A stretch of DNA of 17,279 nucleotides from Candidatus Pacearchaeota archaeon (GCA_023511755.1 JAIMAW010000005.1:1-17279); one strand, 5' to 3'. Shown: positions 6,863-13,806, counted from the first letter of the stretch. Program-made: numbers and translations. Notes: generated by a model from the sequence alone, not told the origin.

Positions 6863-8395
6863 CTAAAACTGACTGATTTTCTTCTGTTCCTTTTCTTTTA
6901 TCTTCTCCTTGAATCCCTGATTTATCTCCTCTAGCGCCCTGTACATTTGTCTCTCTTTGTAGTACGCTGCCCAATGATAGCTCTCATCCCTAGTGCCTTT
7001 TGTCATCAAAATGATCAGTTTGCCGGGCTTTAATCTGGCTGTCCTACCCGCCCTTTGAATCTTTCTTATCGCGCTCGGGATCGGCTCGTAAAAAATAACA
7101 AGGTCTACTTCAGGTATATCAAGCCCTTCTTCACCAATGCTTGTTGAAACAATCATATTAATGCGGCCTTGCTTGAATTCTCTCAATATTGCCTGCTGTT
7201 CTATCTGGCTTAGGCCGTCCATCTTTCTTTTGGCTTGACCTATAAAAATTTTAGCTTTTATTCCCTTTGATACTAGAGTTTGTGTTATTTTATTTACACT
7301 ATCCCTGTATTGCGAGAAAATTATGGCCCTGAGATTTTCCGTTTTCTTTAATTCTTGTTGCACTATCTCAATTAATTTTTCAAATTTTGGATGTTCTATG
7401 TTTCTTTCGTAGAGCCTTATTATCCTAAGGTAAGCTTCGCCAAACTCTTTTGTATTTACCAACTGTTTCACGGCTTTGCTCTTGTTCTGTTTTGCTTGGT
7501 CGTAAAGCTCGTCCATATATTTTTTACTTGTCTCTACCCCCTGCGTTTCAAGTAGCTCAAGGAGATGTTGGATCTTTATGGCCTGGGCGCAAACACTAAC
7601 TCCACGAAGAATATTGAAATGGTGATTGCCCGTAGCAATCATCCGCTGTAGTTTTTTTTGCAGTTCAATTAAAGTGGTTTTTGTTACTCTTGAAAATAGT
7701 AATTGCCTATTTTTCAATTCTTCAACTCTCTTTTTGTAAATCTCTTGTAACAATTCACGGGCTTCTTGGAGCTCTGTAGTCAAATTAACTTTTACTGTTT
7801 CTATGCTTAATTTCTGTAAGTACTGTTTAACATCCTTGCTTTCGCGGGTACGTATTTCTACTGCTTCTATTCCCAAATTTTGACTTATTTTTTTAATTAT
7901 AGAAGCATCACTTCCCGGAGAAGCTGTCAAGCCCAAGAGCCGAGGGTTTTTTGCTTCTTTTACATAAGCTTGAGCAACATAGACATAAGAGTAGTTCTTT
8001 AGGCATCTGTGAGCCTCATCCTCTATAAGTAGCGAGACGTCTTTCAAGTCAAACCTGTTCTTTTTTAGGTCATTTTCTATACACTGTGGTGTCGAAAAGA
8101 TAATTTGTGCATTTTGCCATAATTCTTCCCTTCGCTTGGCATTAATTTTTCCAGTGAAAATGTGGCTTTCGTATTGTTGAAGCAGATGAGCCCTAAAATA
8201 ATTATGGTGCTGCTCTACCAAGGGCCTAGTGGGGGCCAGAAAAAGAATTTTTGACCGAGGAAATTTCTCTAGCCTATGTAGGGCAAGCATAAAGGCAATA
8301 AGAGTCTTGCCGAGCCCGGTAGGTAGCACAACAAGAGTATTGTGCTTTTTTGCAGTTTCCAAGATATTTAGTTGATATTCCCTTGGCCTTTCCAT
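6863..8395 (-). CDS. Hef/FANCM-type superfamily 2 DNA helicase (stand-alone)
   Basis: A 510-residue SF2 helicase of the Hef/Mph1/FANCM branch, which remodels stalled forks and branched DNA. Motifs in order: Walker A LPTGLGKT (24-31), motif Ia APTRPLVEQ (54-62), DEAH at 126-129, the TAS motif in GLTASPGS (155-162), an insert of long charged helices (about 190-330) typical of Hef, then the second RecA fold with TSIGEEGLDIPEVD and motif VI QRAGRTAR. In euryarchaeal Hef (about 750 residues) this part is followed by an XPF nuclease. Here the chain stops after a lysine/glutamate-rich tail, and the nuclease is a separate gene at 3221-3853. The last seven residues, QKKISQF, resemble a PCNA-interacting box (QxxIxxF) lacking the second aromatic. 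The start has a TATA box 25.5 nt ahead and 22 nt separate it from the HIT gene. Confidence 0.93.
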   Translation of the reverse strand: MERPREYQLNILETAKKHNTLVVLPTGLGKTLIAFMLALHRLEKFPRSKILFLAPTRPLVEQHHNYFRAHLLQQYESHIFTGKINAKRREELWQNAQIIFSTPQCIENDLKKNRFDLKDVSLLIEDEAHRCLKNYSYVYVAQAYVKEAKNPRLLGLTASPGSDASIIKKISQNLGIEAVEIRTRESKDVKQYLQKLSIETVKVNLTTELQEARELLQEIYKKRVEELKNRQLLFSRVTKTTLIELQKKLQRMIATGNHHFNILRGVSVCAQAIKIQHLLELLETQGVETSKKYMDELYDQAKQNKSKAVKQLVNTKEFGEAYLRIIRLYERNIEHPKFEKLIEIVQQELKKTENLRAIIFSQYRDSVNKITQTLVSKGIKAKIFIGQAKRKMDGLSQIEQQAILREFKQGRINMIVSTSIGEEGLDIPEVDLVIFYEPIPSAIRKIQRAGRTARLKPGKLIILMTKGTRDESYHWAAYYKERQMYRALEEINQGFKEKIKEKEQKKISQF

Positions 8396-8416
8396 ATATT
8401 TTTAGATATTTGGAAG

Positions 8417-8424
8417 TTTATAAA
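8417..8424 (-). promoter_or_regulatory. TATA box of the helicase gene, overlapping the HIT stop codon
   Basis: TTTATAAA has its centre 25.5 nt upstream of the helicase ATG at 8395. The HIT gene stop codon (8418-8420) lies inside it, so promoter and coding sequence share bases. Confidence 0.55.
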
Positions 8425-8840
8425 GAATTCTTTATCTTATTAGCTATTTTTTGCATTTCGGCCTGAGAAAATTTTTTGGTTGGCCAATTAAATTTCAAAC
8501 CATCGTTTTTGAAGCGCGGCATTATGTGTATATGTAAATGTGGGACCAACTGCCCCGCAGCTTTCTTATTGTTAATACATAACTCGAAACCATCCGCCTT
8601 CGTTGCATTTATAATACGCTGGCTTAATTTTTTTGTTAGTTTCATTATTTCCCCAAACCGCCATTTTTCTATATCCAATACGGTCTCAAAATGTTTTCTT
8701 GGCACAACGAGGGTATGGCCCATATTCACAGGATTTATGTCAAGAAATGCGATAAAGTCTTTATCTTCATAGACTTTGTAGCAAGGGATCTCGCCTTTAA
8801 TAATTTTGCAGAAGATACAATCTTTTTCTGAATACGACAT
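8418..8840 (-). CDS. HIT family nucleotide hydrolase
   Basis: A 140-residue histidine-triad protein. The catalytic triad HLHIHI is at residues 101-106 (HxHxHxx; the central His103 is the expected nucleophile), preceded by the conserved AAGQLVP. An N-terminal CIFCKIIKGEIP segment provides Cys8 and Cys11, which together with His50 can bind a structural zinc, as in Hint-like members. HIT proteins of this branch remove AMP from nucleoside phosphoramidates or from dinucleotides such as Ap4A; the exact substrate cannot be read from sequence. The gene lies 24 nt downstream of the 48-residue ORF and 22 nt upstream of the helicase. A weak TATA-like element (about 8861-8867) is 24 nt ahead of its ATG. 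Confidence 0.92.
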   Translation of the reverse strand: MSYSEKDCIFCKIIKGEIPCYKVYEDKDFIAFLDINPVNMGHTLVVPRKHFETVLDIEKWRFGEIMKLTKKLSQRIINATKADGFELCINNKKAAGQLVPHLHIHIMPRFKNDGLKFNWPTKKFSQAEMQKIANKIKNSL

Positions 8841-8864
8841 TTTGCTCTAGTAAGGGTTAGAAAT

Positions 8865-9011
8865 TTAGCCAATATAGCGCAAGATTGCTTCTTTTTCTTC
8901 CTTTTCCAGTTGGTCCAATTCTATTTCTAACTCTTCTAAATTTTTCTTTTCAGAATCTTCTACTTCGTTTGACTTTCCATTAACCTTGCCTCTTTTTCCG
9001 TTCTTTACCAT
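8865..9011 (-). CDS. Small charged coiled-coil protein, 48 residues, unknown
   Basis: A 48-residue reading frame from an ATG at 9011, which fills the otherwise empty gap between the phosphodiesterase and HIT genes. The protein starts with a basic, Gly/Asn/Lys-rich stretch (MVKNGKRGKVNGKS), then becomes a strongly charged helix rich in Glu, Leu and Lys (residues about 21-43, with Leu/Ile spaced as in a coiled coil), and ends AILRYIG. It starts 6 nt after the stop of the phosphodiesterase gene, as expected for a cotranscribed gene, but no clear Shine-Dalgarno site is seen. I do not recognise the family. It could be chance, but the tight fit between two genes and the periodic Glu/Leu pattern favour a real small protein. 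Confidence 0.45.
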   Translation of the reverse strand: MVKNGKRGKVNGKSNEVEDSEKKNLEELEIELDQLEKEEKEAILRYIG

Positions 9012-9017
9012 TCTTTT

Positions 9018-9563
9018 TTACGGTTTGAGTTCCTGTTTCACTTGCTTCTGTTTAGGTTTTCTTTTTGTTGATTTAGTTGGAATTTTTATTATTTCTATAC
9101 TGTTTTTTAACAAATCAAGAATTACGATGCAATTCTCTTTTTTGTTACTGCCCAAGTAGTGGCTTCCCGGATTGATCAGGGTGACATTTCCAATTTTTTC
9201 TACTTTTTGTTCATGAGTATGGCCATAAAGGATATAGTTGTATTTGGCGCCAAGGATAGTCTCTATTACTGTTGGCTTGTGGGTTATGGCTATTTTTTTG
9301 CCACCTATTTCCATCTCCCCAAAGCCGCCTATGAAGAATTTGCCACCTATTTCCGTCACTTTCTCTTTAATTTTCTCAACATCCCCATCACAATTCCCTT
9401 GAACGAAGATCAGGTGCAATCCCTTGAAATAGTCGACTGTTGAAGGAGAGATTATGTCGCCAGTATGAATTACAAAATTGACCTTTTTTCGCTTGAAGAT
9501 TTTGACAGCCTTTTGAATGTTCGGGATATTATCATGCGTATCGCCTATCACCCCTATTTTCAT
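9018..9563 (-). CDS. YfcE/MJ0936-family metallophosphoesterase
   Basis: A 181-residue calcineurin-like phosphodiesterase. The dimetal motifs are all present: GDTHDN (Asp8, His10), HTGDII (Asp36), GNCDG (Asn57), a histidine in AITHKP, and GHTHEQ, followed by the family's INPGS ending. Relatives (E. coli YfcE, M. jannaschii MJ0936) hydrolyse phosphodiesters such as bis-pNPP with Mn or Ni; the natural substrate is not known. A lysine-rich tail of about 20 residues follows the core domain. It is cytoplasmic, with no signal peptide. The start ATG has both a TATA-like stretch at 9588-9597 (25-34 nt ahead) and a G-rich segment (GGGGGTGGGA, 9570-9579), so it is unclear whether translation is leaderless. 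Confidence 0.93.
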   Translation of the reverse strand: MKIGVIGDTHDNIPNIQKAVKIFKRKKVNFVIHTGDIISPSTVDYFKGLHLIFVQGNCDGDVEKIKEKVTEIGGKFFIGGFGEMEIGGKKIAITHKPTVIETILGAKYNYILYGHTHEQKVEKIGNVTLINPGSHYLGSNKKENCIVILDLLKNSIEIIKIPTKSTKRKPKQKQVKQELKP

Positions 9564-9587
9564 CTTGACTTCCCACCCCCTTCGCGT

Positions 9588-9597
9588 ATACTTAAAT
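9588..9597 (-). promoter_or_regulatory. Probable TATA box of the metallophosphoesterase gene
   Basis: Minus-strand TTTAAGTATA lies 25-34 nt ahead of the ATG at 9563. A second AT-rich element near 9611 (ATTATAAAG) would instead give a leader of about 23 nt containing the G-rich stretch. The choice cannot be made from sequence. The rest of the gap up to the tRNA shows nothing further. Confidence 0.35.
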
Positions 9598-9700
9598 GAA
9601 AGTATGCTTTATAATCTTTTCTTTATTTTTTGACAACTTTGTGCGATGATCGCTCTGGATACAAAACCGAAAAACACAAAATGCGGGCAATTGGTAGGAG

Positions 9701-9772
9701 TGGACCCGCCGGGATTTGAACCCGGAACCTCGCCCTAGCCAAGGGCGCATTCTACCATTGAACTACAGGCCC
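9701..9772 (-). tRNA. tRNA-Ala, anticodon GGC
   Basis: A complete 72-nt cloverleaf on the minus strand. The acceptor stem GGGCCTG pairs with CGGGTCC (7 bp including the G3:U70 wobble, the universal alanine identity element). Discriminator A73 is present. The D arm is GTTC/GAAT with the loop AATGGTA. The anticodon stem CGCCC/GGGCG encloses TTGGCTA, giving anticodon GGC (reads GCC/GCU, alanine). The variable loop is 5 nt, and the T arm is CCGGG/CCCGG with loop TTCAAAT. The 3' CCA is not encoded (the genome reads A-C-T after position 72). No intron. One oddity: position 37 is U, where nearly all tRNAs have a purine. An AT-rich TATA-like box lies about 28 nt upstream. Confidence 0.95.
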
Positions 9773-9795
9773 TTGATAGGCTTTGGAATAAATAA

Positions 9796-9804
9796 TATTT
9801 AAAT
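9796..9804 (-). promoter_or_regulatory. TATA box of the tRNA-Ala gene
   Basis: The TTTAAA core at 9798-9803 has its centre 28.5 nt upstream of the tRNA 5' end. This fits a transcript starting a few nucleotides before the mature end. It abuts the stop codon of the membrane hydrolase gene at 9805. Confidence 0.55.
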
Positions 9805-10323
9805 TTAAGGTTTTATTTTTGAAATAAATGCCGTAATTTGTTGAATTCCTTGGTTTTCGAGAACAATATAGAGGGTTAATATAAGCAAAACAACAAAAAA
9901 CATCTGTTCAAAGATGCTGCCGGTTCTTATTCTCCATTTTACATGCCCGGATTTCCAAAACCATTTTATGCCAGAGACATTCAAAGAATCCGCAGCGAGA
10001 TGCATAAAATATCCAAGCGGAAGCGCAAGGGCGTAGACAAATGAAAACCGAAGAAAGTAAAAAGCAATTATGGAAATAACAACACAAATCAAAATTCCAA
10101 AAACGCTATGGAAAAAGCCACGATGCTCTGAAAAGGCAGCAATACCCTTGCCAATTCCAAACAAATATTTTCTATTCACGAAGCTTGAAGGCGAGTCAAT
10201 GTCTGGCAAGATAGCGCCGAAGGCAAGAACCGCTGCAAAGATTATAGAGAAATTTAACGCGAAAAGTTGAACCGTAAGAATGTAGAAAAACAAGGCGAAA
10301 AGGATGTGGGTTCTGAACATCAT
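9805..10323 (-). CDS. YdjM/DUF457-type membrane-bound metal-dependent hydrolase
   Basis: A 172-residue integral membrane protein of the YdjM/LexA-binding membrane hydrolase family (PF04307). The family's putative metal-binding residues are present: LPDIDSPSS near residues 40-48, EHRGFFHS near 67-74, and YFMHLAADSLN followed by GIKWFWK. About four hydrophobic helices surround these motifs, with a last helix near the C-terminus. The biochemical activity of the family is not established; bacterial YdjM is LexA-regulated, and other members resemble phospholipase C-like metal sites in the membrane. I start at the ATG at 10323, two nucleotides after the GlyRS stop codon, where two ATG codons lie in tandem; an in-frame TTG at 10329 would overlap GlyRS. 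It is therefore the downstream partner of glyS in one operon. Confidence 0.88.
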   Translation of the reverse strand: MMFRTHILFALFFYILTVQLFALNFSIIFAAVLAFGAILPDIDSPSSFVNRKYLFGIGKGIAAFSEHRGFFHSVFGILICVVISIIAFYFLRFSFVYALALPLGYFMHLAADSLNVSGIKWFWKSGHVKWRIRTGSIFEQMFFVVLLILTLYIVLENQGIQQITAFISKIKP

Positions 10324-10325
10324 TC

Positions 10326-11816
10326 TCAATTTTTCATTAACTCTTCCTTCAGTTTTTCAATTTTAACTCGCTTTTGTTTCATGCTATCGCGCTCTCTGAT
10401 TGTAACGGTGCCATCTTTCATTGTTTGCGAGTCGATTGTAATGCAGTATGGCGTTCCGATTTCGTCCTGGCGTCTGTAGCGTCTGCCTATAGAGTCGGTT
10501 TCATCATAGAAACACGATAACGATGTTTCTTTTTTGAGCATGTTGTAAACCTCGAGAGCTTTCTTCGGCATTCCTTCACGAGAAACAAGAGGAAAAACAG
10601 CCACGTCTATTGGCGCGATTGTTTTGCCAAAAGTAAAAATTGTCCTTTCGTTTTTGAGCTCTTCTTTGTAAAAAATATCTAGCAAGGCCCAGACATTTCT
10701 ATCAACCCCAAAACTAAGTTCTAGAACATGCGGAATGAACGATTTATTGTTCCAGAAAACATGTAGCTTTTCTTTAGAATGTTTTTCATGTCCAAGCAAG
10801 TCATGGTCTGTTCTGTAATGGATTCCAGCAACTTCCTTGAAACCGCCCAAAGTTTCTAGGTCGAGTTCAATGTCCCAGTGAATTTTATTGTAAAAGGCCC
10901 TCTCGTTCTCACCAAGCTCACGGAAGCGGAATTTTGATTTTGGAATTCCAAGTTTTTCTAAGTAGAATTTTTGGACAAGGGCCATGTGGTACGCATAAAA
11001 TTGGGGGATCTCTATTTTTTTGTGGGCATCATTGCAGCTAATTTCCTGTGTTTTTTCTCCTTGTGGCTGGAGGATTAATTTATATCTGCTTATTTCGTTC
11101 CATTTTTCTGCCTTGTCTAGCTCGTCTGGATCAAAAAATATTTGCAGCTCAGCTTGTGTAAACTCACGAAGCCTGAAGAACAATTGCCTCGGAGATATCT
11201 CATTCCTGAAGGCCTTACCAATTATCGCAATGCCTAGTGGAAGTCGCTTTCTTGTCGCCTCAAATTCTCGCTTGAATGCAAGATATGCGGCCTGGGCGGT
11301 TTCTGGCGTGAGATAAGCCATGTCTTTCACCCCAACTGCGCCCAGGGGCACAGGGAACATCATGTTAAACCATTTTGCCTCGCTCAGGTGCCACGAGTTA
11401 CATTTCGGGCACTTTAACCGTTTGTCCATTATCACTTTGGACATTTCCTCTATCGTCATATCTGCCGTTTTTATACCCTGGTCCTCGAGCAGTTGGTCGG
11501 CGCGGAAGCGAAAATGGCAAGTTTTACATTCTATCAAAGGATCATTGAAATGCTCGAGATGCCCGGAGGCTACAAAAACTGGTTCGGGCAGGATAGCTGA
11601 GGATTCTATTTCATAGAAATTCTCTCCCTCTTTAATAAAATGCGAACGCCATAGGGATTCAAATTTGTTTTTCACAGACTTGCCAAGATGGCCATAGCTG
11701 TAGAACCCTGCTTTTCCGCCATAAATTTCTGCAGTCGGCCAAAAAAAACCACGTTTAATCGCTAAATTTGTTATTTTGTCTAATTTTTCTATTGCGCTCG
11801 ATTCCTTTTTCCTCAT
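10326..11816 (-). CDS. glyS: Glycyl-tRNA synthetase, archaeal/eukaryotic alpha2 type
   Basis: A 496-residue class II aminoacyl-tRNA synthetase that charges tRNA-Gly. The N-terminus KRGFFWPTAEIYGGKAGFYSYG is diagnostic for the dimeric archaeal/eukaryotic/Gram-positive GlyRS. Motif 2 is seen as GKAFRNEISPRQLFFRLREF followed by TQAELQIFF, and motif 3 as ELSFGVDRNVWALL. A zinc-ribbon-like pair CKTC...CPKC (roughly residues 97-139) sits in the insertion before motif 2. The C-terminal third is the anticodon-binding domain. It is somewhat shorter than the 550-600 residues common in archaea. It has a TATA box about 50 nt upstream and a short leader with purine-rich GTGAGG/GGGAAAGG stretches. The membrane hydrolase gene follows without a gap. 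Confidence 0.96.
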   Translation of the reverse strand: MRKKESSAIEKLDKITNLAIKRGFFWPTAEIYGGKAGFYSYGHLGKSVKNKFESLWRSHFIKEGENFYEIESSAILPEPVFVASGHLEHFNDPLIECKTCHFRFRADQLLEDQGIKTADMTIEEMSKVIMDKRLKCPKCNSWHLSEAKWFNMMFPVPLGAVGVKDMAYLTPETAQAAYLAFKREFEATRKRLPLGIAIIGKAFRNEISPRQLFFRLREFTQAELQIFFDPDELDKAEKWNEISRYKLILQPQGEKTQEISCNDAHKKIEIPQFYAYHMALVQKFYLEKLGIPKSKFRFRELGENERAFYNKIHWDIELDLETLGGFKEVAGIHYRTDHDLLGHEKHSKEKLHVFWNNKSFIPHVLELSFGVDRNVWALLDIFYKEELKNERTIFTFGKTIAPIDVAVFPLVSREGMPKKALEVYNMLKKETSLSCFYDETDSIGRRYRRQDEIGTPYCITIDSQTMKDGTVTIRERDSMKQKRVKIEKLKEELMKN

Positions 11817-11860
11817 TTTGCCTTTCCCTATTCCTCACTATTTTGGTTTAGGAAAACATT

Positions 11861-11869
11861 TATTTAAAT
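11861..11869 (-). promoter_or_regulatory. TATA box of the glyS operon
   Basis: TATTTAAAT (TTTAAA core 11863-11868) lies about 49 nt before the GlyRS ATG, so transcription should start near 11840 with a leader of about 24 nt. The leader contains GAGG and AGGG, possible ribosome-binding sequences. Confidence 0.5.
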
Positions 11870-12463
11870 CTATTCTTCGGCTTGTTCTTCTTCCTCTTCT
11901 GGCTTCACCTTTGGCTCAATTGCCCTGAGCACCCAGAAGAATAAAACCAATACAATAAAAATAAAAATTACGGCAGATAGGGACAATAGGTCCAGGGGGA
12001 GATCAGAATAAACCGCTATTATACTGATCACCCCTATATAATTTAGTATCAACTCAGAGGATATCCCAAAGGCGAATCTCTTAGATACAAGCCTAAAGAA
12101 ATTTAATACCACCAAGAAAACACTTTCAATAACAATCACGAAAGCGATGAAGGTTTTCTGCGATGCAACATCCAAGAGAGTGACTGGCACGTCTGTAAAT
12201 CCCACAAGCATGTTTTTGGAGTAGAGATAAGAAGATAGGTTCATTCCTACAAAGAACAACACAAGAGAGTTGCCTACTGCCGAGTTCCACCCTAATTCGG
12301 CCTTGGTATACCTGCCAAAATATAACTCCATGAGGAAAAGAGTTATCAAAAGGGGCAGAAGAATCCACAGCATTTCCGAATTTATAGCGGGCTGTCTCAT
12401 GATCTCCGCGGATCTGTCTATAATTAGTTTCATTGCGAAACCAAAGTCACCCAGGAGCGCCAT
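11870..12463 (-). CDS. Five-helix membrane protein with acidic tail, unknown function
   Basis: A 197-residue membrane protein that I cannot assign to a characterised family. Hydrophobic segments are at about residues 31-49, 63-83, 103-125, 133-150 and 158-183. The loop before the second helix holds the most distinctive stretch (YFGRYTKAELGWNSAVGN), polar and aromatic, as conserved loops often are. The C-terminus ends in a Lys/Pro/Glu-rich acidic tail (about residues 184-197) that is probably cytoplasmic. No catalytic motif is seen. The ATG at 12463 has an AGAGGA-like ribosome-binding site about 12 nt ahead and a TATA box at 12511-12519. An internal ATG at 12433 (MKLIIDRSAE) is an alternative start. 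It lies downstream of the lipid kinase gene with its own promoter. Confidence 0.75.
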   Translation of the reverse strand: MALLGDFGFAMKLIIDRSAEIMRQPAINSEMLWILLPLLITLFLMELYFGRYTKAELGWNSAVGNSLVLFFVGMNLSSYLYSKNMLVGFTDVPVTLLDVASQKTFIAFVIVIESVFLVVLNFFRLVSKRFAFGISSELILNYIGVISIIAVYSDLPLDLLSLSAVIFIFIVLVLFFWVLRAIEPKVKPEEEEEQAEE

Positions 12464-12510
12464 TTTGTCTTTTTTGTTCCTCTTTTTCTATTTTTACTTG
12501 GCAAGGAGTT

Positions 12511-12519
12511 TATTTAAAC
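12511..12519 (-). promoter_or_regulatory. TATA box of the five-helix membrane protein gene
   Basis: The TTTAAA core at 12513-12518 predicts a start near 12489 and a leader of about 26 nt that includes the AGAGGA-like ribosome-binding site. Confidence 0.5.
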
Positions 12520-12534
12520 TTTTATCCTTGGCCA

Positions 12535-13164
12535 TCACATAGAGGCTGCTCTTAATAAATAACATGCTGTGCCGGCTGCAAGCGGGATAATGAGATTATC
12601 ATCTGCTTCCTCCTCTCCTAGCCTTATGGACAAGGCTTCTGCGAACATCCCTATAACCGAGGCTGTCAAGGCATAAATGGGCCCTATGAACAAGAGAGCT
12701 ATTAGAAACGAGACCGCTATGCCTAAAAGCGTCCCGAATGCTGTCTTGAATTTACTGAAAGGCTTTTTCGTGTATCTCTTTCCGAAAAATCCGGCAAGAG
12801 TTGAGATAGCATCACCAAAAGTAAGTACTACGATAGAGGCAAGAGCGATATCTTGCGGAAAGAGTTTGAAAGTAAGGAGACAACCAGCTATAAAAAATAT
12901 GAATCCCTTGCCAGGGAATACCTTTAGATCAGACTCCCTGTCAGCTTTCTCGAGAATCCGGCTTACAACGGGGATTCTTGTTTTCAAGGCAATAAGGGAC
13001 AAAAGGACGCTCACAAGGAAAAGCAAGAACAATGAAATAAGAACAGTATCTCTTTGGACTGTTAAGATAAGAAGGAGTATGGCACACCCTACGAGGATAT
13101 GGAAAAACTGCCTGGCTATTTCTATATTTTTTCTTTCTTTTTTCTTTTCCTTACCACCTATCAT
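12535..13164 (-). CDS. CTP-dependent polyprenol/diacylglycerol kinase-like membrane protein (SEC59/DGK1/CdsA-like)
   Basis: A 209-residue membrane protein related to dolichol kinase, DGK1 and CdsA-type CTP-using enzymes. Diagnostic segments are FFHILVG near the N-terminus, KVFPGKGFIFFIAG, TFGDAISTLAGFFGKR (the GDA..A...G signature of CTP-dependent lipid kinases) and the C-terminal EALSIRLGEEEADDNLIIPL, which matches the E.....DN...P motif of this group. About six to seven membrane helices follow a basic N-terminal stretch. The likely reaction is CTP-dependent phosphorylation of a polyprenol or isoprenoid lipid; the exact substrate is not readable. The gene starts 3 nt after the PAP2 phosphatase stop, so a lipid phosphatase and a lipid kinase are cotranscribed. 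Both would act on the membrane pool of polyprenyl or archaeal lipids. Confidence 0.85.
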   Translation of the reverse strand: MIGGKEKKKERKNIEIARQFFHILVGCAILLLILTVQRDTVLISLFLLFLVSVLLSLIALKTRIPVVSRILEKADRESDLKVFPGKGFIFFIAGCLLTFKLFPQDIALASIVVLTFGDAISTLAGFFGKRYTKKPFSKFKTAFGTLLGIAVSFLIALLFIGPIYALTASVIGMFAEALSIRLGEEEADDNLIIPLAAGTACYLLRAASM

Positions 13165-13167
13165 TTT

Positions 13168-13758
13168 TTATACCCTTTCGCGGTTTGTTTTCTTTCTTTT
13201 ATGCTTTTTTGTTTTATTTCTTTCCATGAGCCGGTTCATGAAAGAGCTAATGAGCATGGGAATAAAGTAGCCAAGCATTGCTCCAGCAATTACATCGCTT
13301 AGATAGTGCAATCCTGCAAAGACTCTCGCCAAGACAAGAATACAAGAAATTACGAACCATATTATTTGAAGAGTTTTCTTGAAAAAAGGGAGTGAGGTGA
13401 ATACTATCGTTGTATGGCCAGAAGGAAATGAATCTTGCATCAATTCCGGCGAACCAGTAGGCCTCGGTCTTACAACAGCTACTTTGAGTAGGAAGGTTAA
13501 GGCAATCACAACCGCGAGACTAGCGAGATAATGGGCAATACGGTTTTTATCTTTCATCAGCAAGAGTAGGAATAGCGTCAAGCCCATAACTATGGGGTAG
13601 AAAATAATATCTTTCTCTACGAACATAATCCACTCTAGACAGGTGTTCAAGACAGGCGTTTTTAGCCTTTCTATGAAGGTAGTGATTGAGGCATCAAATA
13701 TGAGAGTGACAGACAGCACAACGAGGGCGACCAAAAAGATTATGAGCTCCTTTCTCAT
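13168..13758 (-). CDS. PAP2-family lipid phosphatase
   Basis: A 196-residue membrane phosphatase of the PAP2 superfamily. All three motifs are intact: C1 KVAVVRPRP (Lys92, Arg99), C2 PSGHT (His115) and C3 RVFAGLHYLSD (Arg145, His151 as nucleophile, Asp155). About six membrane helices are seen, and the chain ends in a basic tail (roughly residues 179-196, rich in Lys and Arg), probably cytoplasmic. Family members dephosphorylate phosphatidic acid, isoprenoid or undecaprenyl/dolichyl diphosphates; a role in recycling a polyprenyl carrier fits the CTP-dependent lipid kinase 3 nt downstream. Its ATG lies 24.5 nt from the centre of a palindromic TATA box shared with the divergent sortase-like gene, so it is probably leaderless. 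Confidence 0.94.
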   Translation of the reverse strand: MRKELIIFLVALVVLSVTLIFDASITTFIERLKTPVLNTCLEWIMFVEKDIIFYPIVMGLTLFLLLLMKDKNRIAHYLASLAVVIALTFLLKVAVVRPRPTGSPELMQDSFPSGHTTIVFTSLPFFKKTLQIIWFVISCILVLARVFAGLHYLSDVIAGAMLGYFIPMLISSFMNRLMERNKTKKHKRKKTNRERV

Positions 13759-13777
13759 GATAGGATTTGGCTAAAGA

Positions 13778-13787
13778 TATTTAAATA
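13778..13787. promoter_or_regulatory. Shared, mirror-symmetric TATA box between PAP2 and sortase genes
   Basis: TATTTAAATA is a perfect 10-bp palindrome centred at 13782.5. The first base of the PAP2 ATG (13758, minus) and that of the sortase-like ATG (13807, plus) are each exactly 24.5 nt from this centre. The 48 bp between the two start codons holds no second TATA-like element at the right distance for either gene, so one box appears to serve both directions. Confidence 0.7.
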
Positions 13788-13806
13788 AGTTTGTTTGATT
13801 ATAGAA

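Noticed and set aside
9701..9772. Reading the tRNA as tRNA-Gly.
   Set aside because: The anticodon loop gives GGC, not GCC, and G3:U70 with A73 identifies alanine.
12677..13270. Open frame of 197 codons on the plus strand.
   Set aside because: It is antisense to the lipid kinase and PAP2 genes, both of which show their family motifs.
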